Positions 43,065 through 47,563 of a stretch of 47,563 nt of DNA are shown piece by piece. Below the pieces are notes generated by a model, which saw only the letters and a program-made list of their open reading frames with translations, had not been told where the DNA came from and did not search any database. How positions within the stretch are numbered: position 1 is the first letter of the stretch; each line of letters starts with the position of its first letter. Both the position numbers and the translations under genes were made by a program. This DNA comes from an uncultured Collinsella sp. (GTDB lineage Bacteria; Actinomycetota; Coriobacteriia; Coriobacteriales; Coriobacteriaceae): positions 1 through 47,563 of the forward strand of contig CABUSV010000017.1 of NCBI GenBank assembly GCA_902494345.1. Direction: 5' to 3'.

Positions 43065-44096
43065 CTATGCGCGTGGCACCGTCGTGCTATGTCGAATGAT
43101 GAGCTTGCCGGGAATACGAATGGCAACGGTTTTGCCCGCCGTACCCGCCTCGGGAACCGCATGCTCGAATACCTCGCGTCCGCGCTGATGTAGATCGAAT
43201 CGCACGGTCGTGAGCTCGTTATGCGCTACAAAATCATCGAGCGAATCATCGACGCCCACCACGCTCACGTCCTCGGGCACGCGCAGACCGCTATCGCGCA
43301 GCGCAGCAATCGCGCCATTTGCCATCTGGTCGTTTGCCGCATAAATCGCCGTCATGGTGCGATCGTGCTCGGCCAGGTACCTGCCGGCCTCGTAGCCGCT
43401 GTTGGCAGACCAGTCGCCCTCGAGCGGCTCTGCCGGCTCGATGTGTTTACGCTCGAGTGCATCCTGCCAACCGGCGCGACGAAATTGCTCGTCGACCGAG
43501 AACGACGGGCCGCCAATATAGCGAATCTGCTCGTGCCCCAGCTCAAACAAGTGATCCATAAGCAAGAGCGAGCAGCCGTAATGGTCGGAGTCGACCGTGG
43601 TCACGCGCGGGTGCGCGTACATGGTAACGATGACCGTGCCAATGCCCGGCAGTGGATCAAACGTCTCAAAATCGGGCGCCATGCGGCTCATGCCGATGAT
43701 GATGCCGTCCACCGGCAATGCGGCCATACGACGCGTGGCCTCGGCAAGCGAAAACTCCTCGGTCTTGGACATCTCGACCAGCGTGATGGCGCAATTATGC
43801 TCGCGAGCAGCGCTGGCGATGCCGTCAATCATTGAGAGGTTGCCAAACTTGGTGACATCGTTGACGCACAGGCCGACCGAATGGTAACGGCCATCGCGCA
43901 GCGAGCGACCGGCATAACTCGGACGAAAGCCGAGCTCTTGCATAGCGGCCTGCACGCGCTGGCGCGTCTGCTCGTTAACGTTAGGAAGGCCGTTGGCGAC
44001 GCGCGAAACCGTCTGCTGCGAAACGCCGGCAGCGCGGGCAACGTCGGCCATGGAGACCGGACGCGAACTGGTATCGTTGGACGGGCGCCTTGCCAC
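43065..44096 (-). CDS. LacI family regulator, probably of galK-galT
   Basis: A 343-residue repressor. SMADVARAAGVSQQTVSRVANG is the DNA-binding helix-turn-helix and FRPSYAGRSLRDGR the hinge, followed by the sugar-binding core (SVGLCVNDVTKFGNLSMIDG). It starts at GTG 44096 with AAGGTGAT in front. It is divergent from galK. Operator-like copies at 44189, 44309 and 44377 flank both starts, which implies control of galK-galT and of itself. Galactose, or a galactoside, is the probable inducer. Confidence 0.9.
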   Translation of the reverse strand: MARRPSNDTSSRPVSMADVARAAGVSQQTVSRVANGLPNVNEQTRQRVQAAMQELGFRPSYAGRSLRDGRYHSVGLCVNDVTKFGNLSMIDGIASAAREHNCAITLVEMSKTEEFSLAEATRRMAALPVDGIIIGMSRMAPDFETFDPLPGIGTVIVTMYAHPRVTTVDSDHYGCSLLLMDHLFELGHEQIRYIGGPSFSVDEQFRRAGWQDALERKHIEPAEPLEGDWSANSGYEAGRYLAEHDRTMTAIYAANDQMANGAIAALRDSGLRVPEDVSVVGVDDSLDDFVAHNELTTVRFDLHQRGREVFEHAVPEAGTAGKTVAIRIPGKLIIRHSTTVPRA

Positions 44097-44188
44097 AGGA
44101 TCACCTTCACCCTTGCGAGATCTGAATAGCGTGCATGCCGGCCCGGGCAGAAATACATCCCGCGCCGAGGCCCGCTATCGTCGGACGC

Positions 44189-44204
44189 ATGTTAACGTAC
44201 TCTA
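44189..44204 (+). promoter_or_regulatory. Operator-like site upstream of the LacI gene
   Basis: ATGTTAACGTACTCTA shares TGTTAACGTACTC with the sites at 44309 and 44377. It lies about 93 bp from the regulator's GTG, in its presumed promoter. Confidence 0.55.
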
Positions 44205-44308
44205 CTTTTTCTATCTGCATCTCTTCTGCTTTATAAGTCCATACGGCAGTACCGTTCACGGCTGTATTTCTACCGATTACCAGATTCTCAAAAAGTGGCA
44301 AGCGATGT

Positions 44309-44326
44309 GTTATGAGTACGTTAACA
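44309..44326 (-). promoter_or_regulatory. Gal operator, distal
   Basis: The minus strand reads TGTTAACGTACTCATAAC, identical over 18 bp to the plus strand of 44377-44394. The two are in opposite orientation with centres 68 bp apart. Confidence 0.7.
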
Positions 44327-44376
44327 TAGCCCGTAACGTGCGATATCGTGAACACTTGGTTCATGCCGCTACAAGT

Positions 44377-44394
44377 TGTTAACGTACTCATAAC
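44377..44394 (+). promoter_or_regulatory. Gal operator, proximal
   Basis: TGTTAACGTACTCATAAC, an imperfect dyad around a central CG as in LacI-family sites. It lies 40 bp upstream of the galK ATG, where binding would block transcription or elongation. Confidence 0.7.
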
Positions 44395-44434
44395 GACGCA
44401 AAACCCACCCGGGCACGCCAAGGAAAGGACTCCC

Positions 44435-45640
44435 ATGACCACCCCCGACGAAAAGACATTCGCCACGCTCACCAAGCTGTTCGAGGAGGAGTTTGGCCCC
44501 ATCGGCGACCGCCAGGTGCTCTACGTGCACGCGCCCGGCCGTTCCGAGATCAGCGGCAACCACACCGACCACGAGGGCGGCCACGTTATCGCCGGCTCGC
44601 TCGATGTCGCCGTCGACGGCATCGCCGTGGCAACCGATTCCAACAAGGTTCGCGTAGCCGACGAGGGCTACCCCACCTTTGAGATCACACTCGATACGCT
44701 AGATGTTCAGGAGTCCGAGAAGGGCACGTCCGCAAGCCTCGTCCGCGGTATGGCCCACGAGATTGCAGCGCTTGGTGTTGAGCCCAAGGGCTTCGACTTC
44801 GCCTTTACTTGCTCCGTCCCTTCGGGCGGCGGCCTATCCAGCTCCGCTGCCGTCGAGGCCGCGTACGGTCGTGCCATGGAAACCCTCTGGGGCGCACCCG
44901 CCATCGAGCCTGTCGCGCTCGCCCAGATGAGCCAGCGCACCGAGAACAACTATTACGGCAAGCCCTGCGGTCTTATGGATCAGGCAGCCGTGTGCCTGGG
45001 CGGCCTTGCCTACATGGACTTTGAGGACCAGGCTCAGCCTAAAACCCAGAAGCTCGAGCTCAACTTTGAGGATCACGGCTACGCGCTCGTGCTCGTTAAG
45101 GTCGGTGCCGACCACGTGGCCGCCACCGACGACTACGCCGCCGTTCCGCGCGAGATGCAGGACGTCGCTGCCGAGTTTGGCAAGGCGCGCCTATGCGAGG
45201 TCACCGTTGCCGACTTTGACGCCAAGCTCCCCGAGCTGCGCGCCAAGCTGGGCGACCGTGCCTGCCTGCGCGCCGTTCACTACTGGTACGAGAACGGCCT
45301 GGTCGACAAGCGCTGGGCAGCTCTGAACGCCGGCGACATCGACCAGTTCCTGGTCCTGACGCGCGAGTCCGGCGCCAGCTCTGCCATGTACCTGCAGAAT
45401 GTTGTTGCCAAGCTGGGTTCCGAGCAGCCTTCCATGTATGCCCTGGCGCTGGCCGAGCACGTGCTCGACGGCCGCGGCGCCGTCCGTATCCACGGTGGCG
45501 GCTTTGGTGGCACCATCCAGGCCTTCGTGCCGCTCGACCTGGTCGACACCTTCATTGCCAAGATGAACGGCTGGCTGGGCGAGGGCTCTGCCCGTCACTA
45601 CGCCATCTCTGACAAGGGGGCTTACGCGGCATGGCTGTAA
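44435..45640 (+). CDS. galK: Galactokinase
   Basis: A 401-residue GHMP kinase that phosphorylates galactose at C1. The substrate motif is APGRSEISGNHTDHEGG, the variant of galactokinases in many gut anaerobes, instead of GRVNLIGEHTDY. The ATP loop is CSVPSGGGLSSSAAVEAAYG, and motif 3 is VRIHGGGFGGTIQAFV. ATG 44435 follows AAGGAAAGGA. It overlaps the galT start by 10 bp, indicating a coupled operon under the divergent LacI-type repressor. Confidence 0.94.
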   Translation: MTTPDEKTFATLTKLFEEEFGPIGDRQVLYVHAPGRSEISGNHTDHEGGHVIAGSLDVAVDGIAVATDSNKVRVADEGYPTFEITLDTLDVQESEKGTSASLVRGMAHEIAALGVEPKGFDFAFTCSVPSGGGLSSSAAVEAAYGRAMETLWGAPAIEPVALAQMSQRTENNYYGKPCGLMDQAAVCLGGLAYMDFEDQAQPKTQKLELNFEDHGYALVLVKVGADHVAATDDYAAVPREMQDVAAEFGKARLCEVTVADFDAKLPELRAKLGDRACLRAVHYWYENGLVDKRWAALNAGDIDQFLVLTRESGASSAMYLQNVVAKLGSEQPSMYALALAEHVLDGRGAVRIHGGGFGGTIQAFVPLDLVDTFIAKMNGWLGEGSARHYAISDKGAYAAWL

Positions 45641-47259
45641 TGACTGACGTGCGCGAGGCCGCACAGAACCTGATCGAGTACGCCATCCACCGATCGATGA
45701 TCGGCCAGGACGACCGCATCTGGGCATACAACACCATTTTGGAGTGCATCGGCGCTACGGGGCCCGCGCTCGATATGGCCTGGGCGCTCCAGGTTGAGAA
45801 ACTCTCGCTCTTGCACCCCGATACGCTCCCCGATTTTGACCTTGAGGGCACGCTTGCCGCGCTTTCCGAAGCCGCCGTTGTCAACGGCGCCGCCGAGGAC
45901 ACGGCATCGGGCCGCGACCGCATCGCCATGCGCATCATGGGCGCGCTCATGCCGAGACCTTCAGCCGTAAACGAGGAGTTCAACGGACGCATGGGCGTCA
46001 ACGAGCCCCGCGCCGCGACCGACTGGTTCTACGACCTGTGCTGTGACGCCGGCTACGTGCGCCGTGCCGCCATCGCGCGCAACATCAAATGGAGCACCCC
46101 CACCAACTGGGGCGATCTTGAGATCACTATCAACCTGTCCAAGCCTGAGAAGGACCCGCGCGATATCGCCGCGGCAGGTGTAGCCAAGAACACGGGTGAG
46201 AAGTATCCCGCCTGCCAGCTCTGCATCGAAAACGAGGGCTACCCCGGACGCTCCGCCGCAGCCGACGGCGGCGCTCACCCCGCCCGCCAGAATCTGCGCG
46301 TTATCCCCATCCAGCTCGACGGCGAGCGCTGGGGTTTCCAGTACAGCCCGTATGCGTATTTTAACGAGCACTGCATTGCTATGAGCTCCGAGCATCGCCC
46401 GATGCACGTGGACCGCAAGGGCCTGACCTGCCTGCTCGACTTTGTCGACCTGTTCCCGCACTACTTTATTGGCTCCAACGCCGACCTGCCCATCGTGGGC
46501 GGCTCGATCTTGTCGCACGACCACTTCCAGGGCGGCGCGCACGAGTTCCCCATGATGCACGCCGCCGAGGTCTCGCAGTTTAGCGTGCCCGGATTTGATC
46601 AGGTTAGCGGTACCGTGCTGCAGTGGCCGCTCTCGGTGCTGCGCCTGCGCTCGCATGACCGCGCTCAGCTGCTCGACGCTGCCGAGAAGATTATCCTCGC
46701 CTGGCGCGAGTGGTCCGATGAGTCGGTGGGCGTTATCGCACACACGGCCGACGGCGTGGCCCACAACACCGTGACGCCCGTCATTCGCCGCGTCGACTCC
46801 CGCGGCAACGCCGGCGGCGAGATTTACGAGGCCTACCTGGCGCTTCGCTGCAACATCACGACCGACGAGCATCCGCTGGGCGTGTTCCACCCGCATGCCG
46901 AGTACCACCACATTAAGAAGGAGAACATCGGCCTGATCGAGGTCATGGGCCTGGCCATTCTTCCGCCGCGCCTGGTTCCCGAGCTCGGCGCTGTCCGTGA
47001 GCATCTGCTGGCAGCCAAGGTCGATGCCAGCTACGACCTTGCCGGTGCGCTCGAGGGCGATGATCTTTGCCGCAGCCACGCCGCATGGGCTGAGGACGTC
47101 TTTGCCCGCCGCGCCGACGAGCTTACGGCCGACAACGCCATCGATATCCTGCACGAGGAGGTCGGCGTGGTGTTTGGCCACGTGCTCGACAACGCCGGCG
47201 TCTTTAAGTGGGACGAAGCCGGCCGCGCCGCCCAACAGCGCTTTATCGACTCGCTGTAG
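45631..47259 (+). CDS. galT: UDP-glucose-hexose-1-phosphate uridylyltransferase, class II
   Basis: A 542-residue enzyme exchanging UMP between UDP-glucose and galactose-1-phosphate. GGSILSHDHFQGGAHEFPMM is the active-site histidine segment of the class II (Gram-positive) type. NWGDLEITINLSKPEKDPRDIA and VFHPHAEYHHIKKENIGLIE are further class II blocks. It can start at ATG 45631 or at ATG 45640, which overlaps the galK stop as TAATG. UDP-galactose 4-epimerase, needed to complete the Leloir cycle, is not in the window. Confidence 0.94.
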   Translation: MAVMTDVREAAQNLIEYAIHRSMIGQDDRIWAYNTILECIGATGPALDMAWALQVEKLSLLHPDTLPDFDLEGTLAALSEAAVVNGAAEDTASGRDRIAMRIMGALMPRPSAVNEEFNGRMGVNEPRAATDWFYDLCCDAGYVRRAAIARNIKWSTPTNWGDLEITINLSKPEKDPRDIAAAGVAKNTGEKYPACQLCIENEGYPGRSAAADGGAHPARQNLRVIPIQLDGERWGFQYSPYAYFNEHCIAMSSEHRPMHVDRKGLTCLLDFVDLFPHYFIGSNADLPIVGGSILSHDHFQGGAHEFPMMHAAEVSQFSVPGFDQVSGTVLQWPLSVLRLRSHDRAQLLDAAEKIILAWREWSDESVGVIAHTADGVAHNTVTPVIRRVDSRGNAGGEIYEAYLALRCNITTDEHPLGVFHPHAEYHHIKKENIGLIEVMGLAILPPRLVPELGAVREHLLAAKVDASYDLAGALEGDDLCRSHAAWAEDVFARRADELTADNAIDILHEEVGVVFGHVLDNAGVFKWDEAGRAAQQRFIDSL

Positions 47260-47314
47260 AGCACAGACCCGGACGCTCAACGGCAGCCCCCACGACATAG
47301 CCACCCACACGACA

Positions 47315-47354
47315 ACGGCGCCCGCCGGCAACATCGCCGACGGGCGCCGTTTTT
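47315..47354 (+). terminator. Rho-independent terminator of galK-galT
   Basis: ACGGCGCCCG and CGGGCGCCGT form the outer stem, the inner bases CCGGC/GCCGA pair further, and TTTTT follows. It is 55 bp past the galT stop. Confidence 0.85.
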
Positions 47355-47358
47355 GAGT

Positions 47359-47416
47359 GTAGTCATTGGGGACGTTCTTAAACGACTAGTTATTAAAGAA
47401 CGTCCTCAATGACTAC
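47359..47416. repeat. 58-bp GTAG hairpin, copy 2
   Basis: GTAGTCATTGGGGACGTTCT on the left, GAACGTCCTCAATGACTAC on the right, centre AAACGACTAGTTATTAAA. Same length and same arms as 32935-32992, but the centre differs. Confidence 0.8.
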
Positions 47417-47563
47417 CCCAAGGAATGTCCCAGACTGCCAGCAGAGACGATATGAGCAGGACATAAAACATTGAGAGCCCCTGCTGCATGAAAGACCGCG
47501 GATTAGGCCGACAATGGTGAGTGTCTAATCCAACCGTGGCGGCCACGCCGCATTCATGGAAGG
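47417..47563. other. Window end, no gene recognised
   Basis: About 150 bp with no supported ORF. GGATTAG and CTAATCC (47502-47533) form a dyad inside CCGCGGATTAG and its flank. It could be one side of another repeat element cut by the window edge. Confidence 0.3.

Overview
The window is a chromosomal segment of a high-GC, anaerobic, sugar-fermenting actinobacterium. The gene content (pyruvate formate-lyase, a flavodiiron protein, PTS sucrose uptake, a class II GalT, SGNHTDH-type galactokinase) and the dense intergenic palindromes point to Coriobacteriia, probably Collinsella. That assignment is inference from protein flavour, not a database match.

Layout. 1-290: fragment of a sigma-70 region 4 protein and a broken helix-turn-helix gene, both of the kind found in integrative conjugative elements. 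286-3758: a LolD/MacB-type ABC transporter flanked by inverted copies of one palindromic repeat. 3960-6381: a GyrI-like gene behind a perfect SOS box, a short ClC-type chloride channel and an O6-alkylguanine methyltransferase. 6400-7070: repeats only. 7075-12370: aspartate/threonine block, asd and lysC reading left and thrC and thrB reading right. 12628-25891: a long leftward run of engB, mtnN, a class A beta-lactamase-like serine hydrolase, pflA, degV, a sucrose/fructan locus (two GH32 enzymes, PTS EIIBC, LacI regulator), and a pyruvate formate-lyase split into a catalytic subunit and a separate glycyl-radical subunit. 26441-31109: a MarR-controlled heterodimeric ABC exporter. 31689-32720: DAHP synthase. 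33262-36238: a BceAB-like transporter. 36387-37373: a Nudix-Vsr fusion. 37627-39480: a small ORF, an AraC regulator and a HAD phosphatase. 39705-42935: class II aldolase, DeoR regulator, flavodiiron protein. 43065-47259: a LacI regulator divergent from galK-galT.

How it works together. Sucrose enters as sucrose-6-phosphate and galactose enters by the Leloir route; both feed glycolysis, with the class II aldolase in the window. Pyruvate is cleaved by the split PFL after activation by PflA. The two sugar loci each carry repeated operator sites for their own LacI protein, readable directly from the DNA.

The most unusual signals are: (i) five intergenic nested palindromes with unrelated arms but a common core (TTCCGCA on one side, AGGAC on the other, and a small bulge in the inner stem); (ii) the natural split of PFL between its Cys-Cys domain and its Gly-radical domain; (iii) the Nudix-Vsr fusion; and (iv) several families of REP-like hairpins and MITE-like elements in nearly every large intergenic gap. 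No tRNA, rRNA or CRISPR array was seen.
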